Shown here piece by piece: positions 34,890 to 44,065 of a DNA stretch of 64,000 bases. Where the stretch lies: NCBI RefSeq assembly GCF_034259425.1, contig NZ_JAXIVU010000008.1, forward strand, positions 1-64,000. The letters are read 5' to 3'. Source of the DNA: Denitrificimonas halotolerans. GTDB lineage: Bacteria; Pseudomonadota; Gammaproteobacteria; Pseudomonadales; Pseudomonadaceae. A program made the translations under genes and the position numbers. Each line of letters opens with the position of its first letter. Position 1 is the stretch's first letter. Below the pieces are notes generated by a model. It had not been told where the DNA came from, ran no database searches, and saw only the letters and a program-made list of their open reading frames with translations.

Positions 34890-35181
34890 AGCAAGGCTCG
34901 AGAATCCACCGGGGCGGCGTTGAATACAGCGCCAAGCCATAGGCAAGAGTTTTATGTGCACTTCCAAGCATCCCGCGTTAAGCTATGTGCTGCAACAAGT
35001 GGCCGATAGCTGCGCTAGATGCAATAAGTATCGACGCTTGTTTGGAAGGGTGCAAGACAGCCGGCCAGCCGGTAAAGCCAAGCAAAGTGTGAGCAAACTC
35101 AGTAGGGTTCATCTCAGCGCATGTGCCAGCCACCGCCACAGCAGTGTTGTAACCTACCGACCACTTTGATGAAGACATAAT

Positions 35182-35901
35182 ATGAAAATAGCCATCATTG
35201 ACGACTCACCCGCTGAGTTAGACAGCATCAAAAGGGCACTCGCGACCACGAGCATCCCGACGCTCAAGCACTTAGAAGTCGATTACTTCACTCAATCTAA
35301 TGCCTTAATTGAGCAGTTATCCCACTATCAGCTCTTTATCTTAGATTGGTACATCGACAACAAATCGGGCCTCGATTTATTGTCTTTGATTCGTGCTCAG
35401 TGCGAGCCGAATACTGCCGTCATCATGGTAACCACGAACAACAAAGAAGAAGACATCTGTACTGCACTCATCAAAGGGGCTGATGATTACTTGGTCAAAC
35501 CTTTCCGCGCAATGGAATTGTGCGCACGCCTGTACAATGTCATTCGCCGTTATCTACCTCAACCCACAGCGCAGCCCGATGAACACCTGCACATCGGCTG
35601 TTTTAGCTTTAACGATCAAGCCTTAGAAGTACGCCGTGAAGATACAAGCATTAAAATGGCACCGCGCGAATATGCCATTGCCCGCTACTTGTTCAGCCAT
35701 CTAGGTGAGCCTATTTCACGCAAAACGCTGTACCAAAAGTTCTGGGAAAAAGAAGAGACCTACCATTCACGCTCGCTGGACACCCATATTTACCGAATCC
35801 GTACGCGCCTTGGGCTGACCGTCGAGCATGGCTGGCAACTGCACACCATCTATGGTTTTGGCTACCGTTTAGAGCCGATTCATACGCTCACCAGCTCATG
35901 A
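35182..35901 (+). CDS. OmpR/PhoB-type response regulator
   Basis: 239-aa two-component regulator. The receiver domain (1-118) has the acidic pocket in IIDDSPAE, phosphoacceptor Asp55 in FILDWYIDN, a Thr in VTTNN and Lys106 in LVKPFRAMEL. The C-terminal winged-helix DNA-binding domain (about 140-232) includes MAPREYAIARYLFSHLGEPI and SLDTHIYRIRTRLGL. It converges with and overlaps by six bases the end of a CHASE2 histidine kinase gene, which is its probable partner. Regulators of this family bind tandem direct repeats one helical turn apart; four such 10-bp repeats lie upstream of the adhesin gene at 43.7 kb. Confidence 0.92.
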   Translation: MKIAIIDDSPAELDSIKRALATTSIPTLKHLEVDYFTQSNALIEQLSHYQLFILDWYIDNKSGLDLLSLIRAQCEPNTAVIMVTTNNKEEDICTALIKGADDYLVKPFRAMELCARLYNVIRRYLPQPTAQPDEHLHIGCFSFNDQALEVRREDTSIKMAPREYAIARYLFSHLGEPISRKTLYQKFWEKEETYHSRSLDTHIYRIRTRLGLTVEHGWQLHTIYGFGYRLEPIHTLTSS

Positions 35902-37866
35902 CGATGCCTCACTGCCCACTGCTGGAAAAATAAACTCAAAGGCAACGCCACCCGTTTCTAGCTCAGAGCTGCTAAAAGAGGCTTGATGCAACTTGATGGC
36001 TGACTGCACTAAAGCCAAACCTAAACCATAGCGACCCGTCTTCATCTGTTGCGCTTGCGGCGCTGCTCGAACGACACCATCACTGTATTCACCGGCAGCA
36101 CACTGACCGCTATCAGCAATGGTTAACACCACTCCACGTGAATCTTTTTTCAGTGTGATTGAAATCGAAGTTTGCGCACCGGCATAACGCACCGAGTTTT
36201 CTAAGATATTCGCAAATGCACGCTGCAACAATTTAGCATCGCCTAAAATCTCACCCAGCTCATCGGCTTCAGTGATAAAACTCACAGCGATGTTTTTAGC
36301 GTAAAACTGCGGCCACAGATAATCCAACGCATCTTGCACCACAGCAGCCAATAAAATTGGCTCCAACTTGAGCAGATCCACATCCCCTTTACTCAATACC
36401 AGCAAATCATCCAGCATGACCAAACTGGTCTGAATCAAAGCTTCCATACGCGCACTGAACTCCTGTTCAGGTAAAGCGGTGGCGGGATCTTTTTGTGTGT
36501 TCAGCAAGTCCATCATACTGACCTGCGGGGTTCGTAAGTCATGGGATAAATAGGTGCGAAATGCATCTTTTTTCAGCTGCAAAGCCTCTGCTGTCTTCAA
36601 GGTTTTTTCAAGCGCCGTCAGTTCAAAGCTAAACAAGTTTTGCGTCAGCGGTTTTTTGCCGACTGGACGTTGCTCATGCCTCGCGTACTCTGCATACGCT
36701 CGACTGTAATTTAACGCTGTACGGCACCATTTCAGAACTGCAACCGAACGGCGCCAATACCAAATCAACCAAGACCCGAGAAAGAATATGATGCAACACA
36801 GCGGTGACCACCAATAACCCAAACGTAACAGCACTAAGGTGATGCACAAGGTCAATGCGGAAAAAATCAAAGTCACATACGCAATATGAATCTTCGTATG
36901 CACATACAAAAAGCCAAAGAACAGCACAATGACCAGAATCCGCAACAGATGAACCGAAACACCTTCGATTGGCTCAATAAAACTATCTTGTACAAGATTC
37001 TGAATCAGCTCGGCTTGAATATAAGTTGAATTGTGCAACTTGGACATAGTCGTCACAAAACGGTCACCTAAACCCGGTGCCGTAGTGCCCACCACCACAA
37101 TTTTGCCCGCAATATCTTCAGCCGCATAAGCCCCGGACAGCACCTCATGGTAAGGGATTTCTTTAAAATTCCGGTGCTGCCTATCCGAAAAATTAATCAA
37201 CAACGGTTTCTGCAAATCTTTAGACTGCAAAGCATCGTAACCGGCGCCCCAATAAGCTTGTAGGCTCAATTGCGGTAATAATTCATGCGGTGTATCACGC
37301 AAGAGCTGCACGCGCCGGATCACCGCATCCGTGTCCACCTGAATACGGGATGTCGCCAACAAAGTATTGGGCGTACGAAAGAAAAAGTCACTGTGTTGCG
37401 TGTGATCTAAGACCGGCAAAACCACAGGAAAAGCCGATGCGCTGATGGCCTGTTTAAATGCCAAACTGGCACTTTTATTACTGGCCACTTCAGAGAAAAT
37501 CACATTAAACGCCACCACCTTAGGGGCGGCACTTTGCAAACTGTGCAACAGCTCGGCATGTACATGCCGCGACCAAGGCCAACGCCCTAAATGCTGTATG
37601 CTCGCCTCATCAATGGTAATAATCACCACATCCTCAACGGGCGGAGCTGGGCGCTGCACAACTTTCACTATGGCATCGTAGAGGCCGTAACTGTACTTAT
37701 CGAACCACGGCCCAGTTGCATAGGTTAAAAAAACTGCAAATACGACAGATAACAGCCGCCATTCAAAAATAAAGTTCCTGAATAGAAACTCTGTCATTTC
37801 CCCTTTTTTAGGCAGATCTTTGTACTTAGAAAAGGGGAGCTTGGCCCGAATCCATTGCCCAATCAT
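35896..37866 (-). CDS. CHASE2-domain sensor histidine kinase
   Basis: About 656-aa membrane sensor kinase. One N-terminal helix is followed by an extracytoplasmic CHASE2 domain (roughly 45-310, including VVIITIDEASIQHLGRWPW and VVVGTTAPGLGDRF), then two to three helices (about 315-380). The kinase core has H-box YLSHDLRTPQVSMMDLL, N-box FANILENSVRYAG, G1 IADSGQ and G2 RYGLGLALVQ. The F-box region is degenerate. ATG 37866 with AAGGA upstream is preferred over TTG 37881. Its 5' end overlaps the end of the LysM-FecR gene by 41 bp, and it converges with the response regulator gene. CHASE2 and FecR proteins frequently co-occur, suggesting a shared periplasmic sensing role. Confidence 0.93.
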   Translation of the reverse strand: MIGQWIRAKLPFSKYKDLPKKGEMTEFLFRNFIFEWRLLSVVFAVFLTYATGPWFDKYSYGLYDAIVKVVQRPAPPVEDVVIITIDEASIQHLGRWPWSRHVHAELLHSLQSAAPKVVAFNVIFSEVASNKSASLAFKQAISASAFPVVLPVLDHTQHSDFFFRTPNTLLATSRIQVDTDAVIRRVQLLRDTPHELLPQLSLQAYWGAGYDALQSKDLQKPLLINFSDRQHRNFKEIPYHEVLSGAYAAEDIAGKIVVVGTTAPGLGDRFVTTMSKLHNSTYIQAELIQNLVQDSFIEPIEGVSVHLLRILVIVLFFGFLYVHTKIHIAYVTLIFSALTLCITLVLLRLGYWWSPLCCIIFFLGSWLIWYWRRSVAVLKWCRTALNYSRAYAEYARHEQRPVGKKPLTQNLFSFELTALEKTLKTAEALQLKKDAFRTYLSHDLRTPQVSMMDLLNTQKDPATALPEQEFSARMEALIQTSLVMLDDLLVLSKGDVDLLKLEPILLAAVVQDALDYLWPQFYAKNIAVSFITEADELGEILGDAKLLQRAFANILENSVRYAGAQTSISITLKKDSRGVVLTIADSGQCAAGEYSDGVVRAAPQAQQMKTGRYGLGLALVQSAIKLHQASFSSSELETGGVAFEFIFPAVGSEASS

Positions 37867-39088
37867 GATTATTTCCTTCAAATACTCGCCAGTACCACTG
37901 CGCCTTAGGTAAGTTATGCACCTGCATTTTGCAGACGTTCTGGCCCATTCGATCCACTGCGGGCACTAAAAACTGTTCAGACTCCGCCAATTGCACACGC
38001 CATGTTGTATCGCAGTAAGGAAAACTAAACTCCAAACCCGACTTAAGCGGTGTCACCTTCACTTGCGGCTGCATATAGCTATACAGCACCGGATAGCTTT
38101 CAATGCCATGACGCGAGAATGAGGTCACCGTTAAATGAAACTGCTTATCGGTTGCAAACTCGGCTGGGATCACAAAGGTGCGCTTTTCACTTTTAAATTC
38201 ATGCACAGGCACAGTGCGTTGACTGTCGCCATACACCTTCACTTTATATGCCGCTGAATGCCCACCAGTGATAATGGTTAAGTGCAAACCCTCGCTATCG
38301 TAAAACACCCCATCGATTCTTGGCTGCGGGGCCATTTTTTCATGCACAAAACCTTGCGTGTGACGATTAAAAGCAATGCCTTCACCCGCATTCACCTGAG
38401 CTAAAACACGCTGTTTTTCCGACGCCTGCACAAAACCTGTTAACACTTCACTGCGACTCACCGCTTGCGCTTGCTCAACCCTAAAATGCGTGCCTCGCAC
38501 CCCTAAGGTCAGCTCCGCATTTTGCACTTCCAATTTGTTGTATGGCGTTTTAGCACCTGGTACACGTATCTCAAGCGCCCCTTTTTGCAAATTTAACTGA
38601 GGAATAGCAGGCACAGCTGAAGTTGCAGACTTTTGCCTTAACACCACAGAAGAAAAGGGTGAAATATCCAACTTAATATTGTTCTTAAACTGCAAGTGCA
38701 CAAAAGACTGCTCAGCCACATCCAACACGCTACCGGCCTCAACAAACTCACCGACTTTAAGTTGACGCTGCTCAAGCCCATCCATGACCCACACCACCCC
38801 CGTTACTGCGGTCACCAATGCAGGGTAAAACTGCGGAGTAATAAATTTCAGCTTTTTACCCGGCTGCAACAACCGTGCGTTCTCAACCTGATTGAGTTGC
38901 TGCACAGCCAAGTGCTCCTCAGAACGACCCAAATACTTTTTAGACAGTGTCCATAAGGTGTCGCCTGGCACCACCGTGTGTTGAATCACTTGCACTTGCT
39001 GATCCGCAGCAAGGACACACCCCATGCCAGCCAAGGTTAACAACACACTAGCAATCAAACGACCAGCTGCACGAGTTAAATAACGCAT
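37826..39088 (-). CDS. LysM and FecR domain periplasmic protein
   Basis: About 420-aa exported protein. Signal peptide around MRYLTRAAGRLIASVLLTLA ending near VLA-AD, a LysM domain (HTVVPGDTLWTLSKKYLGRS to LLQPGKKLKFI), then a FecR domain with VEAGSVLDVAEQSFVHLQF, LRVPG-type turns and LTLGVRGTHFRVEQ, and C-terminal Ig-like/repeat regions. LysM suggests peptidoglycan binding; FecR domains occur in envelope signalling proteins. ATG 39088 with GGAG eight bases upstream is chosen over a longer frame from 39193. It overlaps the downstream CHASE2 kinase gene, so both are cotranscribed. Confidence 0.88.
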   Translation of the reverse strand: MRYLTRAAGRLIASVLLTLAGMGCVLAADQQVQVIQHTVVPGDTLWTLSKKYLGRSEEHLAVQQLNQVENARLLQPGKKLKFITPQFYPALVTAVTGVVWVMDGLEQRQLKVGEFVEAGSVLDVAEQSFVHLQFKNNIKLDISPFSSVVLRQKSATSAVPAIPQLNLQKGALEIRVPGAKTPYNKLEVQNAELTLGVRGTHFRVEQAQAVSRSEVLTGFVQASEKQRVLAQVNAGEGIAFNRHTQGFVHEKMAPQPRIDGVFYDSEGLHLTIITGGHSAAYKVKVYGDSQRTVPVHEFKSEKRTFVIPAEFATDKQFHLTVTSFSRHGIESYPVLYSYMQPQVKVTPLKSGLEFSFPYCDTTWRVQLAESEQFLVPAVDRMGQNVCKMQVHNLPKAQWYWRVFEGNNHDWAMDSGQAPLF

Positions 39089-39606
39089 AAAAACACTCCA
39101 TGTATTGTGTTTTGATATTTGAAATAGCGTTGCATTGTACCCGCTCCATGTACACTCAGAACGATGAACCCACCTAAAAACGCACACCCTCAAGATGAAT
39201 GATTAAACTTCTACGGCTCTCACCCGCTATGATTCTTGAGTCATCTATTCCTTGCGGCCTTTACCTATTGAACTGCTGTGCGCGTATTTTCTACCTGATG
39301 AGCTGTTAGAGCATGGATTAAGGTGGCTTAATGGCAGTCAAGAAGTTACAAGGCGCTTTAACGTAGAACAGCAAAATAGAATGATATGCACAACTCGGTG
39401 GTGAAGCACATGCATCGACAGCTGCAGACAAACACCTTAGCCGAGGCAGCCTCGGCGATGCTAGACCGCATGGAGCTGGCGCATGTGCGCTCTAAAATCT
39501 GTCACTCCAGCTCCCCATCAAACAACTTTTACAACCATCAAAACCACTAAGGAGCGTTTGATACGACCCTCCTTAGTGGTTAAATGCCTCATTTCATGCG
39601 CGCATG
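39089..39606. other. Intergenic region with short unrecognised frame
   Basis: About 520 bp between the FecR gene and the OmpA-like lipoprotein gene. A 54-codon frame at 39386-39550 (+) contains LAEAASAMLDRMELAHVRSK, and an overlapping frame farther left reads LLEHGLRWLNGSQEVTRRF. Both look like pieces of decayed protein genes, but I cannot name a family. The right part is a terminator. Confidence 0.35.
39542..39581. terminator. Bidirectional hairpin terminator
   Basis: A 13-bp perfect stem AACCACTAAGGAG / CTCCTTAGTGGTT with a 14-base loop just past the OmpA-like gene's stop. On the minus strand it is followed by TTTGATGG, giving a short T-run, so it probably ends the lipoprotein transcript. 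Confidence 0.7.
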
Positions 39607-40479
39607 TTATTGCGACGCACGTACCGCAGTAATTTCTAAAGTCACACGGCGATTAGGCTGTAAACATTGGATCAACTCCGCACGGCTCTGCTGATCATTA
39701 CACTGCACCACCGGCTCGGTTAAACCACGCCCTTCAGTCGTGATTAAGTCACGGGCAATGCCATTGGTGGCCAAATAATTCGCCACAGTTTCAGCACGCT
39801 TTTGCGACAGAACTTGGTTGCTTGCTGCCGAACCAATGCGGTCGGTATGCCCTACAACATGAATGCCTTCCACATCCACATAGTTCTGGTTAATCTGCTG
39901 CATCATCTCAGCTAAGCTGCGACGACCTGCTGCAGTGATTGAGTCGAGACCCGACCGGCCAAAAGCAAACAAAGCATCGGCTTCCAACTCAAGTACATCC
40001 AACTCTGTTTGTGCCTGCTGCCCCTGTTCTTCGGAAACGCTAGAGCGCACCAAAGCTTCACAGGTTGGGCTTGCCCAGTGTTCGGCCACCATCAAACTTT
40101 GACGCGTTGCCACCTGCTCGGAAAAATTCACCGGGTTCGGTCGCGCTTGCGGCTCAACCTTGGCGTACTGCACCTGATACTGACAGCTGATGTACTCACT
40201 GCCCTGTCCGGTTCTCAAGTTAAACACATAGTTCCAAGTGTCTTTTGGAATCAACCCTTCATTAAAGTGTGGATTACCTAAAATCAAGCGCACCTGATCA
40301 CGATCCAAACCTGGATGAATGCGCGCAAACACCTCAGGCTCAATAAAAGCACCGGTTTTTAAATGGGTCGAACTTAATTCAGGGAAACTCACCTCAGCGT
40401 TCGGATCCACTGGCCCGCTGGCACAAGCAGCTAATACAGCAGTACTTAAAGCCACAGCCAAAGCATGAAATTTTTTCAT
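39607..40479 (-). CDS. BamE-like/OmpA domain outer-membrane lipoprotein
   Basis: 290-aa predicted lipoprotein: signal MKKFHALAVALSTAVLAAC with lipid-attached Cys19. The N-terminal part (about 45-110) resembles the SmpA/BamE fold (IHPGLDRDQVRLILGNPHF). The C-terminal OmpA_C domain (about 170-285) has ALFAFGRSGLDSITAAGRRS, IHVVGHTDRIGSAASNQVLS and RRVTLEI, the peptidoglycan-binding pattern. It lies 114 bp downstream of the trimeric autotransporter gene on the same strand. Similar BamE-OmpA lipoproteins accompany trimeric autotransporters in other bacteria (the SadB/TpgA type), where they help stability or assembly. That link is an inference from adjacency and domain content. Confidence 0.88.
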   Translation of the reverse strand: MKKFHALAVALSTAVLAACASGPVDPNAEVSFPELSSTHLKTGAFIEPEVFARIHPGLDRDQVRLILGNPHFNEGLIPKDTWNYVFNLRTGQGSEYISCQYQVQYAKVEPQARPNPVNFSEQVATRQSLMVAEHWASPTCEALVRSSVSEEQGQQAQTELDVLELEADALFAFGRSGLDSITAAGRRSLAEMMQQINQNYVDVEGIHVVGHTDRIGSAASNQVLSQKRAETVANYLATNGIARDLITTEGRGLTEPVVQCNDQQSRAELIQCLQPNRRVTLEITAVRASQ

Positions 40480-40513
40480 AACAATCTCGTTTTAATCTCA
40501 GTAAAAATGGGGC

Positions 40514-40544
40514 AAAAAAGGGCTGCCGAACCGCTCAGCAGCCC
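40514..40544 (-). terminator. Terminator of the autotransporter gene
   Basis: On the minus strand a GGGCTGC-TGAGCGGTTCG-GCAGCCC hairpin is followed by six T residues (A-run 40514-40519). It lies 12 bp after the adhesin stop and upstream of the lipoprotein gene. Some read-through would be needed if the lipoprotein is cotranscribed. Confidence 0.8.
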
Positions 40545-40555
40545 CAGCGCAAGAA

Positions 40556-43500
40556 TTACCAGTGCCAACCGGCACCAACTGCAGCACCGGCGTGACCACG
40601 GCTGTCGGCAGATGCATTGGCTTTAATCACAGTACGGGCATTATCCGATAAACGTGATACACCCACTGCCAACGCCGCCTCACCGCGGTAGGTAGAACCA
40701 CCGAGCGTCAGCATGCTTTTTCCCGGTAACGACGATTGCGGTAAAGTAGCCGCAGCCATCGCTGCAGCAATACCCGCACGGGCGTTGTTATCTACTCGAT
40801 CGATGCGCTTATTGGTGGCATTAAAGTACTGATTCACAGTACTGCCCAAGGCTTCAAGCTGACTCACGTTCACCGCGTCGGTTGGTGCCACACCGGCGGC
40901 AACGTTCGTGATTTGACGCTCGCCACCGACACTGCCCACAGAGACACTGTTGGCACGATCCGCCACCGAGCCTTGCCCCAGAGCCACGCTGTTATTGGCA
41001 ACGGCTGACGCACCATGACCTATAGCTGTACTGTGATGCCCCGTCGCTTGAGCCTTATTGCCCACGGCTGTACTGTAATTTCCGCTGGCCACTGCTCCAG
41101 CACCACCGGCCGCAGACTGAATACCGGTCGGCGTAGGTGCAGGCGCGTTGAAATCTTGGCTGACTTGGAACATGCCGTCCTGGCCGGTTTTCAGGTTTTG
41201 GATATCACCCTCATTGATTGTCACACGGTTATTGGTCTCATAGAGCTGACTGCCATTGACCGCATCTGTGCTGGTATCGCTGATTTCACCATCTGCGACC
41301 CCAACAATCTTCTTGTCGCCGGCATTGATACCGTTTTTCGTGATACTAGGGCCACCATTGATTGTTATGCCGTTATCATTCATCACCGTATCGCCAGTGG
41401 TGACGCTGTCATGACTGACATTAGGCGTTGTTTTCACCACCATGTCACCCTGAGCATCAAATTCAACCTCGATATTTGTACCGCCCACAATGGACACTTT
41501 GTCGCCCGCTTTCACTTGTTTATCAGTTGTACCATCGCTCAAGGTCCAACCACCGGCCTGCTTATTAATTTCTACTTGCAGTTCATGCAACTGTGAACCA
41601 TTTACCGCATCTGTACTGGTGGCGCTGATTTCACCCTTTGCGACTCCAATGATTTTCTTATCGCCGGCATTGATACCACCCTTACTGACCGACACATCAG
41701 AACCGTTAAAGCTCAAGCCATTATCAGTGACTAAAGTATCGCCTGCGGTTAAGCCTTGATTATTAAGGCTGACATCCGCCCCCACTTGCACACCATCTTT
41801 ACTCACAATGGTATCGCCTACGGTTAAGCCACTGCCATCCAAGACACTGTGCTCACCCGTCTTATCACCTGCGATTACACGATCGTGCTCAACCTCAGTG
41901 GTGGTTGCGATTGTAATGTCCCTGCCGTTTTGGCTGATTTGAATATTCTTACCTGCAGAAAAGTCAACGGTCTCGCCGGGTTTCACCTGTTCGGATGGCC
42001 CTTTATTGGTACTGAGCTGCCAACCTTGTTCAGCGGTATTCTTAACACTTTCCAATTGGCTGACGTTCACCGCATCGGTCAGGGCAGTACCCGCCTTAAC
42101 GTTGGTGATTTTCTCACCACCGGCATTAATGCCCGTCGCGGTTACAGCAACAGAGCTGTTATTAAAAGTCAGGCCATTGTTCGTAATAAAAGTATTACCC
42201 GCTTGCAAGCCTTGATTGGTTACAAAAACATCATTACCTACTTGCAAACCTGAGTTGCTTAAAACAGTTTCACCAGTGGTCACACTTGTAAAGTCCACTT
42301 CATCTTTTGTAGCAAAAGTTGTAGTGACCTCCCCCGTATTGGGATCTTCTACACTGGTTACTTCCATATTTTTACCAGCATCAAAATTAAGCTGACTACC
42401 CGGATTAATATTAAATTTTTGAGTGGCACCAGCGTTATTAACGCTGCCGAGCGTCCAACCACCCGCCATATTCAAATTATTTAACGCATCCTGCACATTG
42501 TTATAAGTACTGCCGCCTACAGTCAGTTCGGCTTTAACTTTGCCACCTACGTACTTAGAATTACCGCCTATCGATTCAGCAACACTGCTGCCCAAATTAT
42601 AAATTTGTTCATTTAAACCTTTGCTCACGCCATAAAGCTGGCTGCCGTTAATGGCATCAGTGCTAGTCTCGCTCACCGCACCCGGAGCCACGTGAATCAA
42701 CTGACGCTCAGCATCTGCAACACCCACGCTGACCACACCACCTGCGGTGCCAGCAAAACCACCATAAGTTTGCGTCTGCGGCAACCCGCCGCCTGAAAAT
42801 GAAATCACACCCTCAGTCACCCGCGCTGCATCGCGGGTTTTCGAGCCGGCGCCCAAGGCGACTGAATTATCATGCTCAGCAAGGGCCTCAGCACCCAGGG
42901 CAATGGCTTTCTCACCGGTTGCATTTGCCTTAGTACCCACAGCAATATTATCGGATTGTGTCACACTGGCTCGATTACCAATCACCACCGCGTTGTTAAC
43001 AGGATTAGCCTGGCTCGTGCCTGTCGGCCGCGCAAACGTACCCAGCATGACGTTGTCACTACCATGAAGCCCACCCGTTCCTGCATTACTACCTGCAGCG
43101 AGGTTGCGATCGCCTGTAATATCATCACCTGCTTCAAAGCCAAGGCTAGTATTCTGACTACCTTTAATTCTCTTACCTGCGTTATTACCAAAGCCAGTGT
43201 TATTGTCACCTATAACGCTTTCACCGGCGGCGGCACCAATCGCAGTGTTGTTGTTACCCTCAGCATCACGACCTGCCTGATAACCAATGTAAGTCACATT
43301 CTGGTTGGTGTCTGACGCAGTACCCATGCCCGCCCTGCAACCTATGGTGATATTGTTATCACCACCGACTCCAGGCGCGTCACCACAATCATCTGCCCCA
43401 ATCGCGATACTTCCTTGCCCTGTGGTAGTTTCAAACTGACCATCAGCCCAAGCTTGGCCCACTAAACTACTGGCGGTTAAAGCTAAAACCAAAGCCGCTT

Positions 43501-43594
43501 TACGGCTGCGCTTCGAATGGCTTTTAGTGTTCTCGGATACGGCAACCCAGGTTCCCTGTGCTTCGCTCCAAATCACTCTAAATACTTTATTCAT
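40556..43594 (-). CDS. Trimeric autotransporter adhesin (YadA-like)
   Basis: About 1012-aa type Vc secreted adhesin. N-terminal extended signal peptide region (ESPR) MNKVFRVIWSEAQGTWVAVS, then a hydrophobic core ending at GQAWA. The head has repeats such as NNTAIGAAAGESVIGDNN and DNSVALGAG; neck/stalk motifs like ATSTDAVNGSQLY and GINAGDKKIVGVADGEIS recur; the C-terminal anchor ends LGGSTYRGEAALAVGVSR and GWHW. The membrane anchor trimerises in the outer membrane and the passenger reaches the surface. ATG 43594, preceded by AGGAG, is preferred over 43618. Two cysteines occur in the head (ADDCGD, IGCRAG), unusual for these proteins. Upstream are four direct repeats that may be regulator sites; downstream is a BamE/OmpA lipoprotein. 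Confidence 0.93.
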   Translation of the reverse strand: MNKVFRVIWSEAQGTWVAVSENTKSHSKRSRKAALVLALTASSLVGQAWADGQFETTTGQGSIAIGADDCGDAPGVGGDNNITIGCRAGMGTASDTNQNVTYIGYQAGRDAEGNNNTAIGAAAGESVIGDNNTGFGNNAGKRIKGSQNTSLGFEAGDDITGDRNLAAGSNAGTGGLHGSDNVMLGTFARPTGTSQANPVNNAVVIGNRASVTQSDNIAVGTKANATGEKAIALGAEALAEHDNSVALGAGSKTRDAARVTEGVISFSGGGLPQTQTYGGFAGTAGGVVSVGVADAERQLIHVAPGAVSETSTDAINGSQLYGVSKGLNEQIYNLGSSVAESIGGNSKYVGGKVKAELTVGGSTYNNVQDALNNLNMAGGWTLGSVNNAGATQKFNINPGSQLNFDAGKNMEVTSVEDPNTGEVTTTFATKDEVDFTSVTTGETVLSNSGLQVGNDVFVTNQGLQAGNTFITNNGLTFNNSSVAVTATGINAGGEKITNVKAGTALTDAVNVSQLESVKNTAEQGWQLSTNKGPSEQVKPGETVDFSAGKNIQISQNGRDITIATTTEVEHDRVIAGDKTGEHSVLDGSGLTVGDTIVSKDGVQVGADVSLNNQGLTAGDTLVTDNGLSFNGSDVSVSKGGINAGDKKIIGVAKGEISATSTDAVNGSQLHELQVEINKQAGGWTLSDGTTDKQVKAGDKVSIVGGTNIEVEFDAQGDMVVKTTPNVSHDSVTTGDTVMNDNGITINGGPSITKNGINAGDKKIVGVADGEISDTSTDAVNGSQLYETNNRVTINEGDIQNLKTGQDGMFQVSQDFNAPAPTPTGIQSAAGGAGAVASGNYSTAVGNKAQATGHHSTAIGHGASAVANNSVALGQGSVADRANSVSVGSVGGERQITNVAAGVAPTDAVNVSQLEALGSTVNQYFNATNKRIDRVDNNARAGIAAAMAAATLPQSSLPGKSMLTLGGSTYRGEAALAVGVSRLSDNARTVIKANASADSRGHAGAAVGAGWHW

Positions 43595-44006
43595 CCAATG
43601 TGTCTCCTGAGTTAACACTTCTTTAATGAATCAGAGCAACTCGCCCTGCAACTAACATTAATAATTATACTTACCTATTAAGTTAATTAAATGGAAGTTC
43701 AGAATTGTTCAGAATTGTTCAGAATCGTTCAGATTTAAAATAACAATCCGAAGTTAAAACAAGAGAAGATAAAATAAAAAACAACTCGCCAATCAAACTA
43801 AACCTATAAGACTATAGTTATAATTTAAAAGTCATTAATAATAGACAGCAAAAAAAACCAAACCAAAGTTATATATAAAAAGTTTACTACTCTATAGGCA
43901 ACGCACAGATCAGCCCTCTGCCCCAGAACAAGGCATCCAGCATGATCCAAAAGAAAAGATACTGCACTCACATGCAAACACAGTGGGCCGAGCGTTAGCT
44001 GAGCAT
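43595..44006. other. AT-rich upstream region of adhesin gene
   Basis: About 410 bp of AT-rich sequence between the adhesin start and the terminator of the glycan locus. No gene seen. It holds the four GTTCAGAATT-type repeats at 43697-43736 and presumably the adhesin promoter between these repeats and 43620. Confidence 0.5.
43697..43736. repeat. Four tandem 10-bp direct repeats upstream of adhesin
   Basis: GTTCAGAATT, GTTCAGAATT, GTTCAGAATC and GTTCAGATTT follow each other without spacing. The array ends about 103 bp upstream of the preferred adhesin start. A 10-bp period puts all copies on one face of the helix, as in OmpR/PhoB-type operator arrays, so the OmpR-type regulator encoded at 35.2 kb is a candidate binder (inference). 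Confidence 0.8.
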
Positions 44007-44058
44007 AAAAAAGCCAACCCAACCCACCACCTCATGAGGCGATGGGTACAGGTTGGCT
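44007..44058 (-). terminator. Terminator of the glycan biosynthesis locus
   Basis: On the minus strand a long imperfect stem (AGCCAACC...GGTTGGCT, with an inner CATCGCC-TCATGA-GGTGGTG part) is followed by six T residues. It begins just after the stop codon of the dehydratase gene and ends the ~20-kb minus-strand glycan locus. Confidence 0.85.
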
Positions 44059-44065
44059 CAGCCAA

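Noticed and set aside
43697..43736. CRISPR-like reading of the 10-bp tandem repeats
   Set aside because: No spacers and repeats too short; no cas genes in the window.
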